Below are positions 44,801 through 58,200 of a stretch of DNA of 64,000 nucleotides, piece by piece. The notes under the pieces were generated by a model. The model made no database searches and was not told the DNA's origin. It saw only the letters and a program-made list of their open reading frames with translations. The DNA is taken from NCBI RefSeq assembly GCF_035582795.1, contig NC_134366.1, positions 140,206,756 through 140,270,755 of the forward strand, given 5' to 3'. This DNA comes from Mycteria americana. Its lineage: Eukaryota > Chordata > Aves > Ciconiiformes > Ciconiidae. Position 1 is the stretch's first letter. Each line of letters opens with the position of its first letter. A program made the translations under genes and the position numbers.

Positions 44801-47800
44801 GCGGGTTTTAAGACTGACTTATATCACTTCAGGTTGTGTCAGTAATTAATTTGAAACATGCTTGCGCACATGCAAGTTGTTGGCTTGAGTATATCAGTTT
44901 CAGTAAAGCTGATGTGCCTTGCATGTAGACACGGCCTAAAGCTCTGAGGGAACATAAGAGGGAAGGGATTGCAGAGACAAGAGCTGACAATACTGTGTCA
45001 TGGCTTCTCTCTCTTCCTCCTCCTCTTTCTAGTTTCACACTGCAGATTAACAGCATAAACATCTGATGTGTGGCATCCTGCACCTATGCCTAGCAAAACT
45101 ACTCTGATTATACTTCCTCAGCTTTTCATAGGAATCAAATGTCCATTCTGGGGTTGATGGTGAAAAATCTCTTTTTAGGGTAGATCACAGCCAACCTTGG
45201 AAAAAACTTCCTGGTTTTGTTGCAAGGATGAAGTCAGTTTTATTACTGCAACAATTTTATTGTCAGTTTTTTAACTGAAATTTAAATTAAGTTTAAAGGG
45301 AGCAGCACAACTAATCTTCAGAAAGATTTGTTGGAATTTTTTAAAGCATTTCTATTGTCCAGGTTGGGTTCTCTTTTGTGCTCCCTCATCTTGAATATTG
45401 TTGTAATATTCAGGCACATTCTTTATACTTGAAAGTAGAAATATTCACTTAGGCAGGCATTCTTGAATTGTCAGCAAAAAAGTTTAAACTTACTTTGTTG
45501 ACTAGCCTATGGTATGGAGACAGGATCTGATAATCACAAGAACTTGCATCAGAAACTTAATTCTTGAGCCATACAAAGCATGCTGCTCCAGATATCTTCT
45601 CTCTGAAGCTACAGCTTTGGGAAGAAGTTGTACTGAAACTTGGCTGAAGGTGAGGACAGATTCAGGGAAAAATGTACTCCATTACAATTTGTACAGTCTG
45701 ATTCCATGGCATGGCAAAAAGAAGATTTACATTAAAGTTAAGCTATGTATACTTTGATCCAATACTCATATATTTTTTAACTTCCTTGGTGACATTATGC
45801 AGCAATGACTTCTGTAATTCTACAGAGATGGAGAAGTCCAGATTCATTAATTTAAACTTCTCCAAACTGCGAGAGACTTAGATTTTGAATCTGAATTGTA
45901 TGCTTTGGACCCATTTCTGTTCTACGTAATTAATACCATGATTAATTCCCAGGGAGCACAATGCCAGCATAGCAGGCTCTTGTATTGCCATTTCCATAAT
46001 CTCAGTGCGGGGGATGTATGAAGAGGTCACTGAGAGGCAACTGTTCTGAGTGCCCTTCCCTGGTAGTTGGGCTTTTGGTAACCTTGCTTACTTGTTGAGA
46101 TATCCTGAATCCGCTCCCCTGCAGCTCTAGACATTTCCTGAGCAAAGACTACAGGAGCTCTGACTCCTTCCTTGTCTTTACTTCTTCTAACTTTGTTCAA
46201 GGGAAATAACATGAGGTATTTAGCTGAGGCAAAAACTCTCATACGGTTCTTCTATTGCACTAGAATAAATAGTTTGAGTGGGGTTTTTTTGAGACCAGAA
46301 TATTTCCCCCTTTTCCCAATCTCCCCAAAACAATCTACCAGCTCTGCTCTTGCAGTGGACAAGGAGCAGAGCTCTGTATCAGCCTTCTTCTTTCCTCCCT
46401 GTCATGATGTCCATTCACATCCTGGGGTAAATATTTGCTGCACCAACATTATTTTATTTCCAAATTCCAGGGTAGACACTAATGCTGCTGCAGAGGCAGT
46501 AATGCTTCTTAGGTCTTTTCTGAGCTATTCTGTCATTGTTAAATAATATCTAGTTCTTTATTTCCTTTTAAGAGCAGAAATTCTGGATTATTACATCTAA
46601 ATTTCTGAATCCTGAGATATTTCAAGAAGTCATTAGTTCAAGAGTCCAGAGGTATTTCATCTCCATGTTATGTTTTGTATCATGAATACGATGACTTGCA
46701 ATTTGATGGGAATGCTTGCTCTCTTCAAAGGTGGTTTTGGGGATGTTAATGCTTGGAGTGAAATCCAGAAAAATCAAATTTATCACTGAAGTCAACCTGT
46801 GATTACAGTGAACTTTGGAAAACACCGGGGCTCATTTTCTGGCTGTTGTGTTCAGTGTGGAGCAGCAGCACAGCAAAAAAATGTGGGGGTTAACAGCTTG
46901 TGCTACTCTCTGTGCATTAAGTCTTCCAGTTTTGAGAAGAAAATAAAATCTAGCTGTTCTCCAGTCAACTAACCTTTCACAGTTTTTATTTTTATAATCG
47001 GCAGTTGTGTGTAGGGTGGAATATGAATACAAAATAAGAGTTAATTTAGTCACATGCTTGTATTTTGCGCAAAGGCAGAATGGTGTTCATGCATTACAGA
47101 TCTGTTAAATATCCAGGGGAAGTTGCATCATGTCAGTTTTGAGCCGAAGTTTAGATATTTAGCCTGTAAAATCCTCAAAATAAGGGGGTTTCAAGCTTTT
47201 CTTTCAAATTCTGTTTAAACAGTTTATTTCAGAATGTTCCCTCTAAGCATTTACAGCACAAGAACTGCAACGTAGATTTGCTGCCTGACAACAGAACTGA
47301 CTGAAGTACAAATGAAACTGTCACCATTCAAGCTGAGCGAAACATAAAAAGGAAGCAAATGACATGAATGATGAAAACTAGCTTAGCTTTTAAAGAGGTT
47401 CCATTATCGTTAATCTAAGATGCTGTTAATGCAGGCAGTTTACAGCACCTTGCATTCTCCATCTTTCTGTACGTTTGATGTTTCTTATCTTTAAAATCCT
47501 TGTTTCAAGGATCATCTTTTTGCATTTATGTAGCACCCTGCGCAGCTGGGGCCTGGTCCAGGTCTGATGCTATTGCAAATTGTAGTGATGTATCTAACAA
47601 TAATAATTACTCATGCAAGACGTGGTGGGAAACGTGTTATCATCTGCCTTTTCTAAAAAAAAAAACCTCTTATCCTCAATCAGTTTATGATAGTACTTGT
47701 GAAAACCATTCACAGGGAAGACAGCAATGAGCTAATTTCACTTATGAATCCCTTCAAAGGCAAGTGGGGTTTAAGTTAGGAAATAAAAAGAGAAACATGG

Positions 47801-48870
47801 CACATATGAGCCCATTACAAAAAGGGATATAAAACCAGAACGAAAAAGGGAAAAGTCATTGCTAACTAGCAACCAAAGGGACATTGAAGAAAGCTGTCTT
47901 AGCGATAGGGGTTACAAGACAAAAACTGGGCATGCAGGCAAGCGGGAGCAATGCGAGTAGATCGTCTGCTCTTAAACTTACTTTGATTTACTGCTGTTGA
48001 AGTAGTAATGGTGACAACAGCAACAACTCCAAAGTTTTACTTTGTGGTATAGCAGAGGAGGCATTCAGCTCTTCAGGCAGTCCTTGCAGCTTGATAAACT
48101 CTGGCAACCATCACACATACATGAACCACAGTTTGGTAAAGCTCGGTGCTTTAATTTTGGGAATAACATACCAATCTAAGTGAGGGGGCTGAAGGACTGG
48201 AGAAGGGATATGAGAAGTAGTTGTTACAGTCCTGGTAGCAGCTGAGGCACACAGAAAAAGTGATCTAGGTAACTACAGAGCTACTACTCTGACCTTACAG
48301 TATACAAGGAGCTGTGTAATATGATAGCAGATAGAGTGTTCTGGGAATTATGATTAAAAGCTTCAACTTCTGAGCTATGAACTGGAGAACACATTACTAG
48401 CAATGACACAGCTTACTTATTGCTGAATAACAGAGTTATTCACCAATATGACTTTGATTCGACAAAAGGGAATGCCATTTCTGTGTTTGCTTTCGGTGAG
48501 CACCAAGGACACGACAGAGAAGCTCTTTTTGCTGAACCAACAAGCCTTGATGTCAACTGCGGAAAGGAACTCAAAGACTTCAGCATGGAGGAGACTTGGA
48601 ATTTCATTACATCAACAACTGTCTTGAGAAAAAGCTTTGGGAGGATCAGTGTCATGCTAGCCCTTCCAAAGGGTAGGGAGGAAGGGCACAAAGAGTCCTG
48701 GTGAGCTCCCTGCCCTCAGTGCAGGCAGGAGTGACTTCTAGACACAGTGTGGTAGAGATGGTAGTTGCAGCCATGAAGCTGGTTTGATGAATCTGTTCAG
48801 GCAGTTTTTCTACCAGGCCACTGGAAGACAGCTGAAGCCCTTATTCTTAGGAGAGACGGGAGGTCTCTGA
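35820..48870. other. Intergenic desert, no coding exon found
   Basis: About 13 kb without a recognised gene or repeat family. The longest open frame is 215 codons (39310-39957, plus). Others reach about 133 codons (40823-41224, minus). None resembles a known protein to my eye. I looked for junctophilin (MORN repeats, C-terminal membrane anchor) on the minus strand and did not find it. Confidence 0.5.
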
Positions 48871-48901
48871 AGTGGGGCTGCAAAGGGGCTGCAGCCCCAC
48901 T
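48871..48901. repeat. GC-rich perfect inverted repeat (12-bp stem, 7-nt loop)
   Basis: AGTGGGGCTGCA and TGCAGCCCCACT flank the loop AAGGGGC. All 12 pairs match. Function unknown. Confidence 0.85.
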
Positions 48902-49174
48902 CCAGCGGGAGCTCTACTCTTTTTCTTTCCTAAACCTCACCCTTGCCCTCACCTAGATTACTACGACTTCAGGGTATGCAAGGATTTAAAAGACATTTTG
49001 AAGGAAGAATTTAAATAAAGGGGTGAAAGCAAATTCTAAAGGGATGAAATTCAGTGTGCGATACATGGACAAACTTAGCTATATATCTGTCTTTGATAAC
49101 CTTTGCTAGGTAGGGCAGTACCTAGCCCCTGTTGCCTGCACTGATGCCTTTGATACAGGACCACAGGAGAAGTA

Positions 49175-50030
49175 ATTTTAGTTGGAGAAAAGGGCTGAAG
49201 GACCAGCTCCAGGGAGACAACTGTGGGCTGTGTTGGAAGGATCACTGTCAGACTGGGAAGAGGTCATGATTGTAGCTCTGGCTCCGGGCCTGTTTTACGT
49301 GTTCGTTAATGACCTTGTCACAGAGAGTACTTGTTTGCTAATGGAATTTGCTGATGACATGGTTTTAGGACAGAAAGGATTCCTACAAGAAAAAAGGGGA
49401 TGACTCTGATAAATAATGGGGTAATAGAAATAGGATTAGATTTAACACTACAAAGTGCAAGCTCATGTGTTTAGGGAAGAATAACAGCAGCTTCTTGCAA
49501 TATGACAGGAATTCATCTGTCAAAAATTACAGAAAAAAAAAAGAAGCACTTACAGAAGCATCTGTAGTAGTAATGGAGAAAAAAAATCACTTAGGATACT
49601 GAAATACACCAAAGGTTTCACTTCCAGCAGAGATTTCCATAGGGAGTAGCTCCACAGGGATAAATTCCACTATATAAATTCCCCTCTGCAAGGCACTGGT
49701 GAGACCTCTCCTGCAGACTGGGTGTTGTCCTGGTCACGCATAATCAAGTATTATGAACTCATGTTATAATATGTGCAGAAGACAATATTACCATGACATC
49801 AATGATGTTTTAGAACATAGTGAAAACATGTTACTTTGCCCAGCAAAATGAATTGCTTTCTAGGAATGCCTCAAGGGTACAAAGGCCAGGGAGGGAAGGA
49901 ATTACTTAAACTGAGCAATGATGACATTGCAATAAATGCATATATAGAATAGAAAAAAGTTCCTAACAGAGAAATGAGGAGTCGGATCTTCTAGTTGGAG
50001 TAGTAGGGCCAAAACCCTTATGCCTTCCTC
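49175..50030 (+). mobile_element. Old decayed CR1-like LINE (reverse transcriptase to ORF2 C-terminus)
   Basis: Around 49,270-49,370 the plus strand encodes LAPGLFYVFVNDLV and then EFADDM, the reverse-transcriptase FADD catalytic motif (49347-49358). The order matches CR1/L3-type LINEs, whose RT reads GPxLFNIFINDL and then FADDT. Further right, GTGAGACCTCTCCTGCAGAC and GGGAAGGAATTACTTAAACT, followed by GTTCCTAACAGAGAAATGAG, resemble the downstream CR1 ORF2 sequence in the expected order. Only 73 codons remain open and the rest is frameshifted. It is far more diverged than the CR1 copies at 6, 54.8 and 61.3 kb. No tail is recognised. Confidence 0.68.
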
Positions 50031-50324
50031 CTCAATAGCAGTGTTTGACAGAGATGGGCAAAGAGCTGCAATGATTAAAAAGCAGACTAAGCTGCGCAGA
50101 ATAAAGATTTAGGCATGAAATATCAAATGTGATTTCATTACGGTTCTATTGCAATAGCTGTCCTGCCAGTTCATGGCTGGTTTTGCTACTGAAATACCAC
50201 CTGGATGGGATGTCTCAGAGAGGTCTAAGAAGTATGCTGCTCCCAACGCTGTGGTCCGCTGGAATGTCCCGGTGAGAACGGGAGCAGGAGTGATGTTCAT
50301 GTGCCAAAAACTCAAATTCAGTGC

Positions 50325-50353
50325 CCAGTTACATCAACAAGTGATGTAACTGG
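50325..50353. repeat. Perfect inverted repeat (12-bp stem, 5-nt loop)
   Basis: CCAGTTACATCA and TGATGTAACTGG flank ACAAG, with all 12 pairs matching. The following sequence (50,360-50,400) reads TCCATTGAGTTGATGGAGCT and ACACCCACTTAAACCAGCTG. It resembles a phrase I remember from old amniote interspersed repeats (tcaatggagttacac...ttacaccagctg), so the hairpin may belong to such a repeat. The family is unnamed here. Confidence 0.75.
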
Positions 50354-53300
50354 ACACATCTCCATTGAGTTGATGGAGCTACACCCACTTAAACCAGCTG
50401 GGAACTTCTGTTAGCAGCATAAGGCCCAGCACACAGAGCATACTGAATGTGATTCTGCCCAGTAAAGGGCAATGGGGGAGATACACAGCACACCCAGCCT
50501 CACAGAAGTGTTATCAGTAGTAACCTGCTGGACTCTGAGGCATGAGTTATTAGCTGTCTTCAAGGTTTCAACAGGATATAGATTTTTAATCTAGCCAACT
50601 TGTCTTCTCTTCACTAAGAAAACAAGCAGAAAGGATCTCTTCGTCATGTCCAAGGCCGGACCCCTCCAGACATCCTGCCTTTCTTAAAATAACTCTTGTT
50701 GTACCTTGATTAAGGAAGTTTATCTTCTCCAGATCCTGTTACACATGGTGCTGGTGTAATCCAAAGCACAAATGTGTATTATCCTTTATTTTTGTGTATG
50801 CACCTGAGTATGAGTGTGTGTGTGCGTGCATACCAGCCTTTTTAACAATTTTGTTTAATTTACAATGTATTTACTAGCAATTAATTATATAAATGATATA
50901 ACAGTAGCTGAAATCAGCTAAATAAGCGGGTTTGAGAAAATGATGGAAAGGTAGAAAGGCTGAGATATCTCTTGGCTCAATGGATTCACTGAATTCCCCA
51001 TTTCTGGCTAACAAGTAATACTAATCTACCTACTAATGGACATTGCCTTCACTTCCAGCCAGGGTCTATTAGGGAATAGCAGAAAAAAATACCTGTTTCA
51101 ATACTGATCAGTTTTCCTGAGGTCAGACACAGGGTTATCAATGTGACTGAAGGACTATATGCACATTGTGTGGTTGTGTGTTGGAAGGAAAAGGGAAGTT
51201 ATTGTGGTACAGAAATGGCTCTATTTTGGGAGTGTTTTGAGGTTTGACTGGCATGAGTTATGAACTGACGTACTTCTTACAAGTGGTCTCCTCAATATAT
51301 TTTTCTTACATTTTTATTTTGATAGAAAGAGTTTAAGCAACTTTACCTTCATGAAGAATGCCACCTGGGAGAAGTAATGGAAACACTTTTAATTTTGGAT
51401 ATTATTATGAACTTACATGAACTTACAGGTACGTAGATAATTTAACAGTTTAGGATGAATAATTATTATTCTGATTAATTTAGATATTAATATGAACTTG
51501 TACAAGATAGATGGCGTTATTAATTACTAGATCAAAGGCTTTGGGGAAGATTCATTTAGGTAGTCCGTTGGCACAGATTTACTTGATGATTCTTGAAGTA
51601 TTTTAAGAGCTCTGTGTTAGTGTTTTAGCTTATAAAACTTATATTTAGGGAGATATGTCTTACGGAAAGACTGCAAGACAATGTTTACAAGGTATTGTGT
51701 GCTCTTTTTTTTTTTTTTTACAGAGAAGTTGATCTGGAAGTGAAAAGCAAAATAATAAATCCAATTATAAGCTCTTTGAAATTACAGGATTTCTTTTAAG
51801 GCTTGTTCACTGCTTTTTGTTTTCTTTTCTTTTCCGTGTCTCTTCTTTTACATTTTATAGTAAAAAAAAGAAGTTTAAAAACTTGAATAGAGTGAAAGAG
51901 AAGATAGATAGCAATTTCATTTCAATTATTACACTTTTTTCCAGGACCAAAGGGTAAAAATTTGTACTGGGAAATGTCATATTTACTAAAATTGTTAGCT
52001 CTAAAGTATTTATTTGCCTCAGTTGTTAACCCATGATTACTGGAGGGGTGACTTTGTAAATACAGTTTACTCCACCTACCACCGTGTAATAACACTCAAT
52101 CTGTTTCACAGTTCCTAGCTGAGAAGTCACTAATAAAAACATGCAGCTGCCTCAAATTTTACTATTTTCAAATAGCAAGTTTAGCCCTCAGAATTTTCCA
52201 AGCAAACAGAAGGCATATCTATTCTACGGGAATCAACAGCCTAATACTAATGCATTTGAAAATGCTTTACATCTGAATGGCTGTGTTTGCCATTTGCAGT
52301 GACTCAGGGGGAATAAAACTTCTTTCACCGAGCTGCGATGCTGCGTGCTGGTCACTCACTATATGTTACCGCTCGCAGCTGTGCTGCCTGAGAACGGGAG
52401 AAGAATTCTCCTCGTTTTATACACTGTACATCACTTGCTTATTTAGCCTAAAGTACCCTTCCTTCCCATCTGGGAGGCTGCATATGCCCAAGGTCAGTTA
52501 AGGGAATTCTGTTCCTTATTAATGAAAGCTGTTTTAAAATAAACCCACCATGCGTAAAAAAAAAAGAGAGTTAAGCAAGGCTATAAAATCTCAAAATGGA
52601 TATTTATCCTTTTTTTCCACCCTAGAGGGAAAAAACCATTTTGTAAAGAGGGTTTTTCTTTCCTGGGACTTCGTTGCTCACATCATAAAGCCCAAATTAA
52701 GATCGCACTTTGCTGTATAGGTGAAAAGCTGTATCTTCAAATGACGTAGAGTATGGAGCAACTCAGCACTCTCCAGATTTAATTCTGACAGGCAGGAGCA
52801 GGTGGATGCCATGCAGCGTAACCTTGGAAAGATGACCCCACATGACTATTAATTTACATTTGATAGTTGTAAGATAAAGTAAGGGTTAATTAAGGAACTT
52901 CTCGAAGGGACACAGGATGTTCAGGTGAAAGGTGGAGCAAAGAATGTGCTGACCCAGAAACAGGCCAGCTAGTTTATGTTATTATTTTATTCTTTCCTGA
53001 GGCCTTCAAGTGATTGTAAAGCTCTACAGTAAAATGTGCTCTGTGATAACCTGAGTATAATGTGTCTTTCAAACCCCGAGTGGCTGAGGCACTGATTTAC
53101 CATAGCATGCTGTGGGAGTATTGCAGGCTAGGATGCTGCCATGTAGACGGAGTGCAAAGCAAGTACACTTGGTGGTATTTTTGTTTTACGAAACTTTGAA
53201 AAAAATGCTTTTCACTGCAGGCAAGCTTGAAAAATGGGCAGGACCAAGAAGCTTTTAATAACACTTTTTTTTCCATTCCTTTTCTGCCTTTTTTTTTCTG

Positions 53301-54820
53301 CCGGGGATCATCCGTGTTTCTCAGTACCAGGGTAAAGAAGAATGAACATTCTTGCTCTTAGGAAGAATCCTGCTGTTGCGGCTTGTCTCTTGTACATCGT
53401 ATCTGCTCATCTATTGTGCTGTTAGCAGTTATAACGCGTGCAGATGAGCTATTACATCATCAGCCAAAGAGCCTACACTGGGAAAGGAAGAACGAGTTTT
53501 CTTTGCTTTGACCCCGTCTATTTTTTTTTGGCTAATGAATTATTAATTTAGTAAGAATGTAAAAAAGCAGTAGGCCCTGTTGCAGAAGAGACATTTCTGT
53601 TTGCAATATTTTGTGGCTGTGTGGTTTTATTTTGTTCTGTTAAGAATCCAAAATAACTGCACCTTCGCAGGATGTGGGGAAGACTGTTCTCATTAGCCAG
53701 TGAGTTGGATGGCTCCTTTACTGAGAACAAGCCTTGGATCTGCTAGGCTGTGGTTTCCTCCTTTCTGATAAATATCTCCTTCCCTTTCTCATTTGTTCTC
53801 AGGCATTGCAGCCCTCCACATTGCACCATCTGGACTGCACGCGCTGATTCACGTCATTGGAAGTAAGAGGGACTCTTGCTGTTACAGGGAGAACGGCATT
53901 TTATAGCCCTTTTGGTCATCTCTGAGTGCATCTCTCAGGTGACATCTCTGCTCCTCTGTTCCATCTCTCTGGTGGAAGTTCATAATCCGTCCAGTAAGAT
54001 CGACTCGCTGCTTGGCTCTGTCGTGATTTTCTAGCTGTGGTATGGTAAGAGGCACAGCTCGGCTCTGCACCTGAAAATCTTCTTTCCCTGGCGATTGTTG
54101 AAGGTGCTGGGAGTAGCTCAAACCCACCTGAATCACAGTGAAAGGGAAGCTTACGATTGTACTTCCTCTCATTTCAACCTTCGTCTTTCCACACAGGCTT
54201 TATTAAGAAAGCCAGACCTGTTACCTCGCCTCGGGGGCAGAAGCAGCACACTGCTCTGCCGCGTTTCTTCCTTCCCCTTCCTCCTCCCGCGGGACCACTG
54301 ATTGCCGCTGTATTTGCTCCCAGCCTGGCCACAGTTCATCTACTCAGTCACTCACGCGCGTCTTCAAAGCTCTTCGCAATAATTAATGAAACACGGTAAC
54401 GCTTATGAGGTAGGGAATGTATTTTACCCTTTCCTGTCCCCTTGCTCTCTCTTTGTCAGACTGTTGCTTTTGTGTTGTTAAAGTTCGGTGCCACAACTAA
54501 ACTCGGGTATTTATGTGTATGTTTTCAGTATCTCCATGTCTCTCATATTCAGGCAGTCGGGCAGTTGGACAGATGCTCTGAGTCGGTGTCTCCCAGGCAC
54601 CCAGACCAGACGCTGTCTTGCCCCGTGCCTCCAAGGCATTTGAGGGAGCAGGATCATCAGCGCTTCCTCAGTTCCCAGGTTATCCAGATTTTCTTCTCTG
54701 GGACATGGGGGGCAATGACATTCACCTCACTTATGCTGAGTACCAAAGGAAAAACGTTGCATTGGCGTCAGACTGACCAACGTTTCTCTATGTCATCGTC
54801 CTCCACAGCAAACAGTACTT
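50354..54820. other. Intergenic desert, no coding exon found
   Basis: AT-rich unique-looking DNA with a short GT-rich tract near 50,815. No gene recognised. Confidence 0.5.
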
Positions 54821-55232
54821 ACAGAATCACAGAATCATATAGGTTGGAAAAGACCTTTAAGATCATCGAGTCCAACCATAAACCTAACACTACCAAAACC
54901 ACCACTACACCATGTCTCTAAGCACCTCATCCAAACGTCCTTTAAATACCTCCAGGGATGGCGACTCAACCACTTCCCTGGGCAGCCTGTTCCAATGCTT
55001 GATAACCCTCTCGGTGAAGAAAAATTTCCTAATATCCAGTCTAAACCTCCCCTGGCGCAACTTGAGGCCATTTCCTCTTGTCCTATCACTTGTTACCTGG
55101 GAGAAGAGACCGACCCCCACCTCTCTACAACCTCCTTTCAGGTGGTTGTAGAGAGTGATAAGGTCTCCCCTCAGCCTCCTTTTCTCCAGGCTAAACAGTC
55201 CCAGCTCCCTCAGCCGCTCCTCATAAGACTTA
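54821..55232 (-). mobile_element. CR1 LINE, 5'-truncated 3' end
   Basis: The tail remnant ACAGAATCACAGAATCATAT and GGTTGGAAAAGACC at the left show minus orientation. The minus strand encodes [76 protein letters not shown] and [13 protein letters not shown]. The reading frame is uninterrupted across the surviving ORF2 end, so the copy is fairly young. It is clearly of the same subfamily as the copy at 6 kb and is truncated about 150 bp further 3'. Confidence 0.96.
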
Positions 55233-58200
55233 AGTACTGAAGCATTACGGATCTCCAACAACTCATGTATGAAACGTGATGTATATTGGACTTTTTCAGT
55301 CCTCTGGTATCTCCACATTTGCTGTTGTAAAGTAACAAACCAGGAAACTTCACACCCATAAAAATTTGTCATATAAGTGACTGAACTTCCCTACCTGCAA
55401 ATAATGCAGCATTATATAGGACCAAATTTTTCTAGCATTCTTTTGTCATCCTCAACTCACAAGTGACAAACACCTTTGTTACAAAGTGACACAGTTCAGT
55501 AAAGTTCCTTAATGTCTGTCTTCCTACCCACAAACAGTTCCCATGGTACCAGACTTAAATATTCAGGCTTGTTTATTAATTCAGGGCTTGATTGTTGAAT
55601 CAATAATCATCAGCTACTGGTACAAGGTTATGCTCTTATTTTGTGTTTGGTTGTTTTGGAATTATTCAAAAATTTACAGATAGCTTCCTTCATTTTTTTA
55701 TAACTAATAAATAAAAAAAATCTGTGCGCCAAAACTGTAGGCTTGAAACTAGATGACTCCTATATGTTGGAGAAGTGGGGTTCTGGAATAGTCTTCCAGA
55801 ATCTGAGGACAGAAATATGAATTCCCTCGTGGGAGTTCCCTCAGCTGATGAAAGGGATTATGTGATGTGGTTGCCTGTGATATCCTGGGACTGAAGAGAT
55901 CCATTGTAGTCTTATGCCTAGCAAACAGGAAAAGGAAAAATGCGTTTAGTTGCAGTCAACCATCATAGCTAGACACATTCATCAGGAGTTTATTTTATGC
56001 AGGAAGATGCGGTGATAGATTTTGAAACATCAATCCATAAAATCCCAGTTTCATATGACACAACCCAAGGCATGGGAGTTCAGTCAGGTCAGGGGAGAAT
56101 CGCCCCTGTAGAAGTTAATGAAACACGAGGGCACTTGGTTGGCTTGAGGAACCCCTCAGCATCCGGGTGAGCAAAGCTCAGAGGGTCTCTGTGCCAGGGC
56201 TTGTAGGCAAAAATAAGCAGTTCTGCAGCGACAGACCTTCCCCCTGTGCCCCAGCCGCGGGCTCTTCCTGGCAGCAGAGCAGGAGGGTAACGTCCTGCCG
56301 CGGGGCGTGCGTAAGATGCTCAGGCTTCAGCCCTCACCTCCCCAGCAGACCCCCGAAAGGCTGACCGAGCGCAGGACAGGAGATCGCGGGGCCTCCGTGC
56401 CCACCGCCCTCTGCCAAGCTAGGGGAAATTTTCCTGATACGGGTTTTTTCGGACAGAACTCTCTTCCTCATCTGCGTACCACATCTTAGCCTTTGGCATG
56501 AAATCCAAGGAAGCCTCAGGAGTGAAGCGTAAGCCTTTCCTAGACCCTGTGGAGGGATGGGTAGCACCACGACTGCGATTTCCACCTGTCCTAGCATCAG
56601 CATTGTACAAATGAGCATCTGCATACTGTATTTTTAGCCAGTATTGAAAACTCTCAGAACTTTTGATACCATATGGGGTCAGTGATTGCCTCCAATTCTA
56701 AAGAACTAAATCGGCTTTTTGGTCTTTGAAATTATTTTATTTTTCTTACTTCTTTTTTTTAATATTTTTTTTTTAGACACACCTAGGGTCTTTAATCTTT
56801 AGATTGTCAATCCTGTATTAATGGGATTATTAAACCCAAGGAACTGTTAAGGCTGGTGAAAAATTTCTAGGTTTTCTTAAGCACAACCAGAGGAATAAAT
56901 CCAATGGTAAAGCAGAATTTGACCTAAGACTCTGAGAATGTAAGTGCACGAAGTAATTGGCCTGCAGATAACTTAAGACAATACTGTCTGGGTATATGAA
57001 TTCCTCTTGTAGTGGATGAACTGCAATAAATCCAACAGAAAAGATAGAGGCAATATTAATATTTTGCCAGCAATATGTTTATAGATGAACTCTAGCTGTA
57101 TGAAAAAAGCAATATATTTGCAGGAAGAAGAAAAGATACCACCATTATATCTTTTAACTTTAAAAATACTCTTTTTAATTAACAGCTGTTAAATTTGAAG
57201 TATATTTGAATTTGAATATACTGCAAGTACTTTAAGTTAGCAGTTAAATTATCAATGCTTTTCACTATTTCAGAGTTAGTCTTCTAATTCCTAAAATTCC
57301 AATAATTGTTACGAATCTTTTAAAAAATAAACAAAAAATTTAATCAGGTAATAAAATCTTTGACATACCTCAAAATTCCTCAAAAGATGTGGAATAATAC
57401 ACTAATTTAGGAAGAGATTGTTCGTAGTCTTCATAATCCAGACAAGGCATAGAATGGTCCTCCTTTTCGATCTCAAGTTAACAAAGAATTTAAGCATATA
57501 TGAAAAGGATTAAGCTGAGTATAAAATGAATGGATGAGTATGGACATAAATACATTTGTATAATACAAAATTATAAATATACAAATATAGACTTTACGCA
57601 CTGGAAAAAATCTGAAAGTGAAAAAGTTATTTCAATAAGGATAAAAACCATAGTAATCTGGACATGCAGGAAAACTTCCAAAGAAATAAAGATTTAACTT
57701 AATAAATGATAAAAATAGCCTCATAAATTATTGTTGTGATTCTGGGGAAAAATAAAAATGTTTTAAAATTATATTTATCAAACTGTTGCATCATAGAATC
57801 AAGGTACGTAGTGCTAGATTTTTGCTTGAAGAATATTTCCAACGTGCATGGAAGAGTAAGGCCTTAAATTCAGTGACAAGTGAATTAGGAAAGCCTTGGC
57901 ATGCTATTTGTTTGAGGAGTACCAATAGTATAAGCTAGAAGCGGGCAAACAGTGCAATAAGAAAAAGTGACTCAAGGGAGACAGGGTGTTTGTCTTTGAC
58001 GGGAAAAGAAAAAGGAAAAAGACATCTTGCTGCATAACAGAGAAAGGAGAGCTTTTAAAAGCCTGCCTGGAAAGCAGACTCACCCTTCCATTTTCTCTGT
58101 GACTTCGTCAGACGTGTGAAAGGCTTGATACCTTGAGAGGCTGAAAGTCCTGCTCCCTCTGGTGCTGCTGAGCCCAGGGAATTTGGTGGCCCCCTGTGCA

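Noticed and set aside
48420-48704. 94-codon plus-strand frame
   Set aside because: No family resemblance. The opposite strand is open over almost the same interval, which points to composition rather than coding.
48871-48901. Pre-miRNA
   Set aside because: The stem is only 12 bp; a pre-miRNA needs roughly 25-35 paired bases.
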